A DNA stretch of 48,495 nt from Bacteroidales bacterium (GCA_017961345.1 JAGCXP010000109.1:1-48495), one strand, 5' to 3'. Numbered from the stretch's first letter, positions 8,963 to 16,914 are shown. Notes: generated by a model from the sequence alone, not told the origin. Numbers and translations: made by a program.

Positions 8963-9526
8963 TTACGAGGAGAAATAGACGGCGTCCAGTCTCTCGTCCC
9001 AGGGGTCGGAAGGAAGACTTTCCACGATTTGGAAAGGAAAAGCGACGCCGAATTTCCGTGCATTTGCAAGCTGCGGCAGCAGGCGGTCGTAATACCCTTT
9101 TCCCCGTCCCAGGCGGGCGCCTTCTTGGGTAAAGGCCCTTCCGGGCACGATGACAAGGTCGATTTCTTCGGGGGCAATCGTCGGGCAACTTTCCTCCGGT
9201 TCGGCAATCCCCTGATAACCCGGGCGGAGCCTGTCGGGTTCATAGGCCTTGAGGACCAGTTCATCCCCCTGTACCAGCGGAAGAGCCAGGCGTTTGGATG
9301 TTCCCCAACGGGACAGTGCCTCGCCCGTGGGGACCTCGTCCGGCAAGGACGCGTACAGCAGAAGGGTTTTTGCCTCCCGGAACGCGCCGGTCTTTTCGAT
9401 GCGTGAGAAAATCTCCCACGCCTTTTCTTCCCGCTGCTGGAAAGGCGTCTGCACAAAAAAGGCCTCCGCCCGTTCCCGAAGGATTTGGCGAAGGCGCTGT
9501 TTTTCTTCTTTGAGAGAAGCGGGCAT
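8963..9526 (-). CDS. 5-formyltetrahydrofolate cyclo-ligase (5,10-methenyl-THF synthetase)
   Basis: It converts 5-formyl-THF to 5,10-methenyl-THF using ATP. The 187-residue length is typical. Motifs include the basic N-terminal KEEKQRLRQILRER, the DLVIVPGRAFTQEGARLG loop and the ATP-binding GRGKGYYDRLL near the C-terminus. The start at 9526 (MPASLKEE) was chosen because a longer frame extending to 9781 would only overlap the transporter gene, and AGGGG precedes this ATG. It lies 5 nt after the stop of the formate/nitrite-type transporter, a sensible one-carbon pairing. Confidence 0.93.
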   Translation of the reverse strand: MPASLKEEKQRLRQILRERAEAFFVQTPFQQREEKAWEIFSRIEKTGAFREAKTLLLYASLPDEVPTGEALSRWGTSKRLALPLVQGDELVLKAYEPDRLRPGYQGIAEPEESCPTIAPEEIDLVIVPGRAFTQEGARLGRGKGYYDRLLPQLANARKFGVAFPFQIVESLPSDPWDERLDAVYFSS

Positions 9527-9531
9527 ATCCC

Positions 9532-10158
9532 CTACTTCGTCCAGGTAATCAGACGGTAGAGGTTGCCGCCGATGGTGTTGCCGATGACAAGGCAGAGAAA
9601 GAGCGCAAGGACGCTCCAGCCGTGCTGGCAGTAGAAGCCCCAGGGGGCCGTCAGATAGTAGAAGGTATCGGCGATACAGTGGGGAAAGCCGCACACGATA
9701 AACATAGGCACACCGAAGAGCAGCGGAATCCATTTTCCCTGACGGGCGAAATTGACCGCCGTGGTCATGATGAAGCCGCAACCGATGGCCAAAATGCCGC
9801 TACGCAAAATCCCACAAACAGGCATGCCGCCGACCATCGAGGGGGCCAAACGGGCCTGCAGAATCGCGAGGGCCTTGGCGGGCAGGTGCATCGGGGAGAA
9901 TTTGGCCAGGACGGCAATGATCAGGCAGCCGACGATGTTACCCAGAATCGTGGGCAGCAGGTTGCATAGATCCTCTTTTGTCTTGACAAATCCCATGGCG
10001 CCGGTGTAGAGCTTCAGTTGATAGTTGATCACGGTCGCGAGGCCGAAGGAGAAGAGCACCGCACCCGCGATACCCCCCAGGGCAAGATAGCCGAATCCGG
10101 CGATACCGATGGCAATGCCGGCGAGAATGCCCAGACGGAAGATTTCAAATGCTTTCAT
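9532..10158 (-). CDS. Formate/nitrite transporter (FNT) family protein
   Basis: A hydrophobic 208-residue protein with about six membrane segments. FNT-like features are present: the YTGAMGFV stretch after TM2, a central LPTILGNIVGCL helix and GFPHCIADTFYY, whose His would be the family's central pore residue. It is shorter than FocA or NirC (about 270-285), so the substrate is uncertain; formate is suggested by its coupling to the cyclo-ligase. The ATG at 10158 was chosen over a longer frame because it follows the -7 box TAAATTTG (10165-10172) by 6 nt, which predicts a leaderless message. Confidence 0.8.
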   Translation of the reverse strand: MKAFEIFRLGILAGIAIGIAGFGYLALGGIAGAVLFSFGLATVINYQLKLYTGAMGFVKTKEDLCNLLPTILGNIVGCLIIAVLAKFSPMHLPAKALAILQARLAPSMVGGMPVCGILRSGILAIGCGFIMTTAVNFARQGKWIPLLFGVPMFIVCGFPHCIADTFYYLTAPWGFYCQHGWSVLALFLCLVIGNTIGGNLYRLITWTK

Positions 10159-10164
10159 AGGTTT

Positions 10165-10172
10165 CAAATTTA
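10165..10172 (-). promoter_or_regulatory. -7 box for the FNT / cyclo-ligase operon (leaderless)
   Basis: TAAATTTG on the minus strand ends 6 nt before the ATG at 10158. Transcription would therefore start at or beside the start codon. The box also rules out upstream start codons in the same frame. Confidence 0.6.
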
Positions 10173-10184
10173 CTGACCGCGAAG

Positions 10185-10670
10185 TTAGGCATTTTTGCAC
10201 ACTTTCGCAAACGGCTTCGCGGAACTTGTATCTTGCGGGCCCCTCCCTCTGCACGAGGCCGAGGGCGGCCACGCCTCCGCTGTAGCACATCCCCTTCCTC
10301 CCGGCCGCTCTGCTTTCGCCGTTTCTCCAAGTTCTAACCTTTTATAACTATTTGTAATTAAGATTTTTAACGCCTCCTTGCCCAGGAAATCGATTTCCTC
10401 CTGTGAGAAAAACATTCTCGAAAAGGCATTTTCACCGGGTTCTGTCCTATTCATCAGTTCAATGAAGCGTGCTGTTAAAGGATGGAATTTCTCGCACGCG
10501 GCGAAAACCTTTTTGCCGTGTTCGTCCAGTCGAAGAAACACCAGGTCCGGTTGTCCTTGTTTTTGACATACATCACGACCGGGTCGTAGAGGTTGATTTC
10601 ATTCCGCCGCTCATATTCATCTTTGAGCACAAAGGCGGTGTACCCCCGCGCTGGCAGCCCGTCGGGTCAA
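10185..10670 (-). pseudogene. Decayed, frameshifted winged-helix (MarR-like?) regulator remnant
   Basis: Two adjoining minus-strand frames give a protein-like sequence. The first runs ...ARGYTAFVLKDEYERR...YVKNKDNRT (about 10670-10550). After a one-base shift it continues VFLRLDEHGKKVFAACEKFH...EEIDFLGKEALKIL (about 10541-10370). The second part resembles the wing and C-terminal dimerisation helix of MarR-type regulators (pattern DNR.VFLRL.E.GKK). No start codon or N-terminal half is intact, and an in-frame stop lies near 10672. A -7 box (10742-10749) remains upstream. Beyond about 10330 the frame reads into apparently non-coding sequence. The MarR assignment is tentative; decay is supported by the split frames. 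Confidence 0.35.
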
Positions 10671-10741
10671 GGCCCCGCTGCCGGTATGTTAATAAAATGG
10701 AATTTTTCGGTGAGGAGGAGAACCCTCTCTCACGAACTTTA

Positions 10742-10749
10742 CAAATATA
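10742..10749 (-). promoter_or_regulatory. -7 box facing the decayed regulator
   Basis: TATATTTG on the minus strand with no intact gene directly downstream. It was probably the promoter of the decayed gene at 10185-10670. Confidence 0.45.
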
Positions 10750-10791
10750 GCGATTAAGCGGGAAACTTCCAAATTTTTGCGCCAAAAGTTT

Positions 10792-10799
10792 TATCTTTG
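10792..10799 (+). promoter_or_regulatory. -7 box for the hydrolase / LMW-PTP operon (leaderless)
   Basis: TATCTTTG ends 4 nt before the ATG at 10804. The in-frame ATG at 10777 lies upstream of this box and so cannot be in the transcript. Confidence 0.6.
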
Positions 10800-10803
10800 C
10801 CTT

Positions 10804-11541
10804 ATGAAATTCAGACGTTTTGGTAAAGAGGGCGCACCAACGCTGCTGCTGATTCCCGGGCTGGGGGTCTCCTATGAACTGTTCCTGCCGCTAATCGGTT
10901 TGCTGGAAGGGAAATTCCGCATCATCGCGGCGGAAGTGGACGGATTCACGCCGGGCGTGCAGACGCGTTTTACCTCGGTGGACGACCAGGCCGTGCAGAT
11001 TATCCGGCATCTCAAGGAAGAGTTAGGCGGGCATCTGGACTGTGCGTACGGACTCTCGCTGGGCGGAAAGATTCTTTCGCGCATCCTCGAACGGGACGAA
11101 GTGAAGATTGACCACGCCATTCTGGACGCCGCTCCCCTGCTGCCCCTGCCCGGATGGCTGGAAGCCCCGCTTCGGCACTATCAGAGCCTCAACGTCTGGA
11201 CCTGCTACCATTGGACCGGATTCTGGAGGCGCCTGTTCCACTCCCACTACTTCGACGTCCTGTTGGATGAATGCGTGAAGGTCTATCCCTATGGCGGACG
11301 CAGGGCGGTTCTCGATGGATACAAGTCGGTCTATACCAACAAATTGGAAGCCATTTCCGGGGCCGACATCCACTTCTGGTACGGTTCGAAAGAAGCCTTT
11401 GTGGCCCGTCCCCAGGCGAAACATCTGCTGAAGCTCCATCCCGCCGCACACATCGCGGTCTTTCCCCATATGAACCACGGCCAACTATTGGTGGACCACC
11501 CCGAAGAAGTGGCCCGCAGAATGGAGGAGATTGTCTTATGA
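10804..11541 (+). CDS. Alpha/beta hydrolase fold protein
   Basis: A 245-residue alpha/beta hydrolase. LLLIPGLGVSYELF matches the oxyanion HG-type loop. AYGLSLGGK is the nucleophile elbow (G-x-S-x-G with Ser). A late Asp region (FWYGSKEAF) and a C-terminal His (PHMNHGQLL) complete a plausible Ser-Asp/Glu-His triad. The substrate is unknown. The start at 10804 follows the -7 box. The stop overlaps the ATG of the LMW phosphatase by 4 nt, so the pair is co-translated. Confidence 0.85.
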   Translation: MKFRRFGKEGAPTLLLIPGLGVSYELFLPLIGLLEGKFRIIAAEVDGFTPGVQTRFTSVDDQAVQIIRHLKEELGGHLDCAYGLSLGGKILSRILERDEVKIDHAILDAAPLLPLPGWLEAPLRHYQSLNVWTCYHWTGFWRRLFHSHYFDVLLDECVKVYPYGGRRAVLDGYKSVYTNKLEAISGADIHFWYGSKEAFVARPQAKHLLKLHPAAHIAVFPHMNHGQLLVDHPEEVARRMEEIVL

Positions 11542-11984
11542 ATGTATTGTTTGTCTGCCACGGCAACATCTGCCGCAGCCCGATGGGCGAGTTTATCCTT
11601 AAGAAAATGGTAAAGGAACGAGGACTTGAGGGAACGTTTCACATCGAGTCCGCCGCCGTCTCCTATGAAGAAATCGGCAATCCCGTCTATCCGCCCGCCA
11701 AACGCTGCCTACGTGAACACGGCATTCCCTTTGATGAGGGCAAACGCGCCCGCCGCGTAACCCTCTTGGACTATGAGCGTTTCGACCTTATCATCTGTAT
11801 GGACGCGTCCAATCTCCGCCTCATCCGCCGCATCATTCCGGATGACCCGGAAGGCAAAATCCGCCTGATGATGTCCTTTGCCAACCTCTCACGCGACGTC
11901 GCCGACCCCTGGTACACCGGCGATTTTGAACAGACTTACCGCGACCTTGTCGAAGGCTGCAAAGCGATGCTGAATGAGTTGTAA
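11538..11984 (+). CDS. Low-molecular-weight protein-tyrosine phosphatase
   Basis: A 148-residue cytosolic phosphatase. The N-terminal P-loop VCHGNICRSP is the CX5RS signature, and the general-acid motif DPWY (DVADPWYTGDF) lies near the C-terminus. Such enzymes can dephosphorylate tyrosine kinases of the Wzc type; one lies 7 kb away, but linkage here is only an inference. ATG at 11538 within the ATGA overlap with the hydrolase. The 3' end is overlapped by an antisense ORF (11889-12188). Confidence 0.93.
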   Translation: MNVLFVCHGNICRSPMGEFILKKMVKERGLEGTFHIESAAVSYEEIGNPVYPPAKRCLREHGIPFDEGKRARRVTLLDYERFDLIICMDASNLRLIRRIIPDDPEGKIRLMMSFANLSRDVADPWYTGDFEQTYRDLVEGCKAMLNEL

Positions 11985-12188
11985 TGCGCGTAACCCGAAA
12001 TCTTTTACGACAAAGACCGGAACGGCCAAAATGCTGAGCAGCCACAGCAGCATCAAAATGACGGCGGTCACCGCCCATCCCATAGCCGGGATCCAGTTCA
12101 GCGGCCTTCCCGAGGCCCAGTACATCAACGCAGGAATTCCGGCCACGAACACCAGAAAACCCAGCAGATACCCCAACGAATTTTTCAT
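11889..12188 (-). CDS. Small membrane protein, probably a 3'-truncated gene
   Basis: The first 65 or so residues are clearly protein-like, with two membrane segments (YLLGFLVFVAGIPALMYW and AVTAVILMLLWLLSILAV). They resemble the N-terminus of isoprenylcysteine-methyltransferase-like membrane proteins. The last 33 residues are read from the antisense of the LMW-PTP 3' end and are unlikely to be native. The 99-residue ORF may therefore be a truncated relic or a small membrane protein with a random tail. Start MKNSLGYL at 12188. Confidence 0.5.
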   Translation of the reverse strand: MKNSLGYLLGFLVFVAGIPALMYWASGRPLNWIPAMGWAVTAVILMLLWLLSILAVPVFVVKDFGLRALQLIQHRFAAFDKVAVSLFKIAGVPGVGDVA

Positions 12189-12200
12189 ATCCGTTACATT

Positions 12201-12425
12201 TTAATCGTCCGCCAGCGCCTCTTCCTCGCTAATCGGACTAAAGCGGTCAAACACGCGTCCGTCCCGCTCCACCTTTCCGAAAAACATCTCATACGGCCGC
12301 ACCCAGACGCCCTTTTCTCCATACAACGCCTGATACACCACCATCTTTTCCAGCGTCTCGCTATCCTTCGCGACGTACAGCAGACGGTACTTCCCGCCCT
12401 TGAAATGTTGATAATAAGTTGCCAT
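12201..12425 (-). CDS. DUF1653 domain-containing protein
   Basis: A 74-residue protein with the DUF1653 signature. The key stretches are YQHFKGGKYRLLYVAKDSET, MVVYQALYGEKGVWVRPYEMF and the acidic tail FSPISEEEA. The function is unknown; it is common as a stand-alone small protein. The start at 12425 was chosen because the longer frame runs antisense through the NUDIX gene and because a -7-like TACCTTCG (12430-12437) lies 4 nt upstream, suggesting a leaderless message. Confidence 0.9.
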   Translation of the reverse strand: MATYYQHFKGGKYRLLYVAKDSETLEKMVVYQALYGEKGVWVRPYEMFFGKVERDGRVFDRFSPISEEEALADD

Positions 12426-12444
12426 AACGCGAAGGTAAGGAAAT

Positions 12445-12475
12445 TTTGCGGATTCGCTCACATTTGCGAACTTTG
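12445..12475 (+). promoter_or_regulatory. Promoter of the NUDIX gene
   Basis: TTTG (12445-12448), 19 nt, then GAACTTTG (12468-12475), a partial match to TAnnTTTG. The ATG at 12480 is 4 nt after it. It is divergent from and partly overlaps the DUF1653 upstream region. Confidence 0.5.
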
Positions 12476-12479
12476 CCGT

Positions 12480-12872
12480 ATGAAAAGCATTGAAGTGGCA
12501 GCCGCTATCATCCGAAAGGGCGATAAGATTTTCGCCACACAGCGCGGCTACGGCGAATACAAAGACTTCTGGGAATTTCCGGGCGGCAAACTCGAGCCCG
12601 GCGAGAGCCCCGAGCAGGCCCTGATTCGCGAAATACGCGAAGAACTCTCCGCCGAAATCCAGGTGGACCGATTCTTCCATACCCTCGACTACGACTACCC
12701 CACCTTCCACATCACCCTTCACTGCTACCTCTGCTCCCTCCGCTCCGACGCCCTTCACCTCAACGAACACGAAGCCGCCCGGTGGCTCTCCCTCCACGAC
12801 CTTCGCTCCGTCTCCTGGCTTCCCGCCGATGAAATCCTGCTTCCGAAGATAGCCGATGAATTGATGAAATAA
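12480..12872 (+). CDS. (Deoxy)nucleoside triphosphate pyrophosphohydrolase, NUDIX family, MutT-type
   Basis: A 130-residue NUDIX hydrolase with an intact Nudix box beginning GGKLEPGESPEQALIREI and ending REEL. It fits the GX5EX7REUXEEXGU pattern apart from the usual final Gly (EELSAEI). The overall layout (VAAAIIRKGDKIFATQRGYG, WEFPGGK, ARWLSL, PADEILLPKI) is that of MutT/8-oxo-dGTP diphosphatases, which clean the nucleotide pool. The start is set by the promoter at 12445-12475; an earlier in-frame ATG at 12405 lies upstream of it. Confidence 0.9.
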   Translation: MKSIEVAAAIIRKGDKIFATQRGYGEYKDFWEFPGGKLEPGESPEQALIREIREELSAEIQVDRFFHTLDYDYPTFHITLHCYLCSLRSDALHLNEHEAARWLSLHDLRSVSWLPADEILLPKIADELMK

Positions 12873-12880
12873 GGGGTGGT

Positions 12881-12912
12881 TTTGGGCGAAGAGCAATTAT
12901 TTCTTATCTTTG
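12881..12912 (+). promoter_or_regulatory. Promoter of the DUF2075 gene (TTTG-N20-TATCTTTG)
   Basis: TTTG at 12881-12884 and TATCTTTG at 12905-12912, 20 nt apart, the best consensus match in the window. It places transcription start near 12917 and so fixes the start codon at 12930 rather than 12876. Confidence 0.7.
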
Positions 12913-12929
12913 CCTGGGCAACACCACCC

Positions 12930-14987
12930 ATGCAGCGATTCTATTATAGCGAGTCAATCCATCATTTTCTTTCTCAGGATGTCGAGAACATTCTGGGAAG
13001 TATGAGTGCGATTAACGAGTTCGACTTGACGCTGGAACAGCGAGGGGCTTGGTTGGATGAAATTACCATTCTTAAAGAGACGTTGTCACGGCTGGGAAAG
13101 GGTGGGCAAATCATTTTTGAATACACCATCCCCCGTCTGGGAAAACGCGTAGATGTCGTTTTGCTGCTCGAAGGCATCATTTTCACGCTGGAATTCAAGG
13201 CCGGAGCAAACGAGTTTCTGGTCAATGACAAGGAACAAGTGTGGGACTATGCACTGGATTTGAAGAATTTCCATGAGGAGAGCCGCGACCGGGTCATTGT
13301 CCCCATTCTTGTGGCTACGGAAGCTCCGGATAAAATATGTTCCTCTGGGACCGGCCGGTTCAGTTTTTACAACGACCGCGTTTACGAGCCGATCTTTTCC
13401 AATGCAACGACACTCCTTCCTCTATTAAATAACATACTTGAAAAGGAAGCAATTCAACCGCCACTTGACGCACACGAATGGGCCGTGAGCCGATATAGCC
13501 CCACACCTACGATTATTCAGGCCGCATCTGCCCTTTACATGAATCACAGCGTTGAAGATATCACCAAGCATGAGGCCGACAAGGCAGGCATAGACTCCTG
13601 CACATCGCTCATTCTTGATATTATCCGTGAATCGAAGGAAAAACACCAGAAGAGCATTTGTTTTGTGACGGGTGTTCCGGGTGCCGGGAAAACGCTGGTC
13701 GGGCTGAACGTTGCCATCCAACAGGAGCAGGGTGATTTGGCGGTATATCTTTCCGGAAACGGGCCACTGGTAAAAGTGCTTACGGAAGCATTGGCTCGTG
13801 ATAAGGTAAAGAAAGAAAAATCCGCTGGTCGGAAATGTACCAAAACGGAAGCCGAAAGGCAAGTGAGCCGCTTCATCCAGATTATCCACCGCTACCGGGA
13901 CAATATGCTTGCCAAGCTGAAAGTGCCGATTCGGGGAGGCTCGCTTGAGATCGACCCTGCAAAAATATCAAAAAACGCCCTTTCCAATGCCGCCGAGGTG
14001 GAAAATGTAGCCATTTTTGACGAAGCTCAACGGATGTGGGATATGCGTCATCTAAGCGGATGGCTGGCGAGAAAGAAAGGGTTGGCGGATTTCCCCATGT
14101 CCGAAGGAGAGTTTCTCATCTGGTCTTTGGACCAGCATAAAGATTGGGCAACGATTGTATGTCTCGTTGGCGGCGGCCAGGAAATCAACTCGGGAGAAGG
14201 AGGTATCGGGCTTTGGATCGAGGCGCTCAATGAAACTTTCCCCGACTGGCAGGTTTATATCTCAGATCGACTGACGGATAAAGAATACGCGGAAGGCAAT
14301 GTCTCTTCTTTGCTCGCGGGAAATCCTCATGTACATATGGAAAGCAACCTGCATCTGGCTGTTTCTCAACGTTCCTATCGAGCAGAAACGCTCTCGTTGT
14401 TTGTTCACCAACTTCTGGATTTGGATGTATCTGCAGCCCGAAAGACCTATGATGAAATCCGAGAGCGCTACCCTATCGTTCTGACACGCAATCTAGACAA
14501 GGCAAAAGATTGGCTTCGAGCCCACGCTCGTGGTTCTGAACGCTATGGTATGCTCGTTTCTTCCAAAGCATTTCGCCTCAAGCCCCTCGCCATTGACATT
14601 CGCACGCAGGCAGATATCGTCCCTTGGTTTCTCAATCCTATCACAGATATCCGTTCCTCTCTTTTCCTTGAGGACGTCGCAACGGAATTTGACATCCAGG
14701 GCTTGGAACTGGATTGGACCTGTCTGGTCTGGGACGGAGACTTCCGTTACGATTCTGCACGACATGGCTGGCAGCACTCCTATTTCCGCAGCGACCGATG
14801 GCAAAACATCAATATGGCCGAAGGACGTGCTTACCAACTCAATGCCTATCGCGTCCTTTTGACACGTGCCCGCCAGGGAATGGTCATCTGCATTCCTGAA
14901 GGAAATCCCTCCGATGTCACTCGCTTGCCGGAGTTCTACGATCCCACCTACGATTACTTCAAAGGTTTGGGGCTGGATTTGATTTAA
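12930..14987 (+). CDS. DUF2075 / schlafen-type P-loop ATPase with N-terminal PD-(D/E)XK-like domain
   Basis: A 685-residue protein. The N-terminal region carries a PD-(D/E)XK-like signature (RVDVVLLLEGIIFTLEFK; Asp near 75, Glu-x-Lys near 88-90), suggesting a nuclease. The DUF2075 ATPase follows: Walker A GVPGAGKT near 248, DEAQ-type Walker B FDEAQRMWD, and superfamily-1 motif VI-like YRVLLTRARQGM near the C-terminus. It is a single gene with its own promoter and no partner. The sequence is visibly A+T-richer and less codon-biased than its neighbours, which suggests transfer. A role in DNA repair or phage defence is plausible but unproven. Confidence 0.82.
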   Translation: MQRFYYSESIHHFLSQDVENILGSMSAINEFDLTLEQRGAWLDEITILKETLSRLGKGGQIIFEYTIPRLGKRVDVVLLLEGIIFTLEFKAGANEFLVNDKEQVWDYALDLKNFHEESRDRVIVPILVATEAPDKICSSGTGRFSFYNDRVYEPIFSNATTLLPLLNNILEKEAIQPPLDAHEWAVSRYSPTPTIIQAASALYMNHSVEDITKHEADKAGIDSCTSLILDIIRESKEKHQKSICFVTGVPGAGKTLVGLNVAIQQEQGDLAVYLSGNGPLVKVLTEALARDKVKKEKSAGRKCTKTEAERQVSRFIQIIHRYRDNMLAKLKVPIRGGSLEIDPAKISKNALSNAAEVENVAIFDEAQRMWDMRHLSGWLARKKGLADFPMSEGEFLIWSLDQHKDWATIVCLVGGGQEINSGEGGIGLWIEALNETFPDWQVYISDRLTDKEYAEGNVSSLLAGNPHVHMESNLHLAVSQRSYRAETLSLFVHQLLDLDVSAARKTYDEIRERYPIVLTRNLDKAKDWLRAHARGSERYGMLVSSKAFRLKPLAIDIRTQADIVPWFLNPITDIRSSLFLEDVATEFDIQGLELDWTCLVWDGDFRYDSARHGWQHSYFRSDRWQNINMAEGRAYQLNAYRVLLTRARQGMVICIPEGNPSDVTRLPEFYDPTYDYFKGLGLDLI

Positions 14988-15308
14988 TTGTCCCCTCCAC
15001 ATTTGATCGCTGAGCACACCGCCACTTCGTTTTTTGGGCTGAAAACAGCGTGAAGCGATGCTCCAGCACCGGGTCGGGAACATGTGCACGTGCACACGTG
15101 GCTGGCCGCGTTCCTTGGAACTTGGCGGGCTACGAAAATGCGGAAAAACGTAGCCGGACGTGCGTTTAGGCGAAAAGAGCGGAGCGGTTGGGAGGCGAAG
15201 CGGGACGCAGGAGATTGTGGGAGGGTCCGGAGTGAAGCGCGTAAGCGCGGAACGGAGTCCTCCGATGAGCACACCCCTTCCTCCATAGAGCCGCGAAACG
15301 AACGCGAA
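14988..15308. other. Gene-free interval with palindrome and structured sequence
   Basis: No convincing gene is seen in 321 bp. The interval holds a perfect 14-bp palindrome (TGTGCACGTGCACA, 15083-15096) and a GCGC-GTAA-GCGC mini-hairpin (15237-15248). A purine-rich stretch on the minus strand (about 15262-15285) resembles one in the gap near 10282-10302. ORFs across it look like random high-G+C translation. It separates the DUF2075 gene from the convergent tcdA. Confidence 0.5.
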
Positions 15309-16100
15309 TTACCGCCCTACGAGATGGCGGATGGCGGCCTGGGCGCAGACGCAGCCGAAGACGGCCGGCAGATAAGAGATGGTCCCCACCTGCGACTTTT
15401 TGTTGCGCTGCTCGACGGGAACGATGCCGCTGCGGTCGGGAAGCTCCTCGCTGAACACCACGGGAAAACCTTTGCGGATCCCCATATGGCCGAGCCGCTT
15501 GCGGACGATAAAGGCGAGCGGACAGTTGAACGATTTTGACAAATCCGCGATCCGCACCTTCGTCGCATCGAGTTTCGCCCCGGCTCCCATCGAACTGACC
15601 AGCGGAAGATGGTTCTCCACACAGAACTTGATCAGCGCGAGTTTCGGCGCGAGCGTATCGATGGCGTCCACCACGAAATCCACGATTCCCGGCCAATCGG
15701 CCAATTGCTCCGGGACCGATGATGCCTCCAGATATTCAGGCACGATTTCCACCTCCAAAGAAGGGTTGATGTCCCGCAGCCGTGCGGCCAGCACCTCGCA
15801 TTTGGAACGGCCCACCGTAGAAGAAAGGGCGATCAGTTGCCGGTTGCGGTTTGAATCTGCAATCACATCGCTGTCGAGCAGCAGGATGTGACCCACGCCC
15901 GCTCGGACTATCATTTCCGCCGCATAACCGCCGACTCCCCCGCAGCCCACAACGGCCACCCGGGACGAAGCCAACTTCGCGAGCCCGTCCGCGCCCAGCA
16001 GCATTTCCTCACGCTCCAGCCATTCGCCCTGCCTCGCTTGCTCGCTTGCAGCATTGGCCAACGTCCGCGCCCCCGCGCCCTGCCCACTCTCTTCGCTCAT
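15309..16100 (-). CDS. tcdA: tRNA threonylcarbamoyladenosine dehydratase (TcdA/CsdL family)
   Basis: An E1-like enzyme that uses ATP to cyclise t6A at position 37 of ANN-decoding tRNAs to ct6A. Seen are the Rossmann motif VVGCGGVGGYAAEM, the adenylation region DSDVIADSNRNRQ, VVDAIDTLAPK and the C-terminal GTISYLPAVFGCVCAQAA. The family usually begins near WL.R.E.LLG, here at residue 28 or so, so the first 25 residues are an extension. The ATG at 16100 overlaps the mazG stop (ATGA), which supports it. 263 residues. Confidence 0.92.
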   Translation of the reverse strand: MSEESGQGAGARTLANAASEQARQGEWLEREEMLLGADGLAKLASSRVAVVGCGGVGGYAAEMIVRAGVGHILLLDSDVIADSNRNRQLIALSSTVGRSKCEVLAARLRDINPSLEVEIVPEYLEASSVPEQLADWPGIVDFVVDAIDTLAPKLALIKFCVENHLPLVSSMGAGAKLDATKVRIADLSKSFNCPLAFIVRKRLGHMGIRKGFPVVFSEELPDRSGIVPVEQRNKKSQVGTISYLPAVFGCVCAQAAIRHLVGR

Positions 16101-16906
16101 AATCCTTTCGATTTTCCTTCTTCCCAGATCACATCCATCTCCTCCAGAGACATCTCGTGCAGGTCGCGCCCCTGCTTGATGGTGTTTTCCTCCAGGTAGC
16201 CAAAACGCCGCCTGAACTTATCACACGCCTTGTTGAGCGCCGTATCCGGATTCACGCCGTAGAGCCGGCACGCATTGATGACCGCAAAGAACAGGTCGCC
16301 GAATTCCTCCTCCTCGTGCACCGGGTCGTTCTCCCCCGCCGCCTCCATCACTTCGCCCAGTTCCTCCTTTACTTTATCCCACACTTCCTCCCGCACTCTC
16401 CAGTCGAAACCCACGCCCCGAGCCTTGTCCTGCATCGCATACGCCTTCAGAATCGGCGGCATCGCATCCGGCACGCCCGAAAGCACCGTCTTGTTGCCGT
16501 CTTTTTCCTTCGATTTGAGCATCTCCCACGCCGTAGAAACCTCCTCCGGCGTCATTTTACGGGCATTTTCCGCGGGAGGATACACCCCGCCCGGGAATAC
16601 GTGCGGATGGCGGAAAATCATTTTCTGACAGAGCGATTCCATCACGTCTCCGATATCCCAGCGTCCCTCCTCCTGCGCAATGCGGGAGTAAAAGACAATG
16701 TGCAGCAGCAAATCGCCCAACTCCTTTTTCACGGACGGATCCGCCCCCTTCAGGACGGCGTCCGAAAGTTCGTACACTTCCTCGAGCGTCTGGGTGCGAA
16801 GCGACTCGAAAGTCTGGGATGCATTCCAACTGCAACGGGAACGCAGGTAGCCCATAATGTCGAGTACTTTGGAAAACAAAGCAAGATTTTCTTCTTTTGT
16901 ATGCAT
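16097..16906 (-). CDS. mazG: Nucleoside triphosphate pyrophosphohydrolase MazG
   Basis: It hydrolyses NTPs and dNTPs to NMP and pyrophosphate. The 269-residue length and two tandem MazG helical repeats match E. coli MazG. Domain 1 has EEVYELSDAV and KKELGDLLLHIVFYSRIA. Domain 2 has KEELGEVMEAA and EEEFGDLFFAVINACR, which carry the EExxE/ExxD metal ligands. The start at 16906 (MHTKEENL) was chosen because the -7 box TAATTTTG (16915-16922) lies 8 nt upstream; the longer frame crosses that promoter. It is coupled by a 4-nt overlap to tcdA. Confidence 0.94.
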   Translation of the reverse strand: MHTKEENLALFSKVLDIMGYLRSRCSWNASQTFESLRTQTLEEVYELSDAVLKGADPSVKKELGDLLLHIVFYSRIAQEEGRWDIGDVMESLCQKMIFRHPHVFPGGVYPPAENARKMTPEEVSTAWEMLKSKEKDGNKTVLSGVPDAMPPILKAYAMQDKARGVGFDWRVREEVWDKVKEELGEVMEAAGENDPVHEEEEFGDLFFAVINACRLYGVNPDTALNKACDKFRRRFGYLEENTIKQGRDLHEMSLEEMDVIWEEGKSKGL

Positions 16907-16914
16907 AGCAGGGG

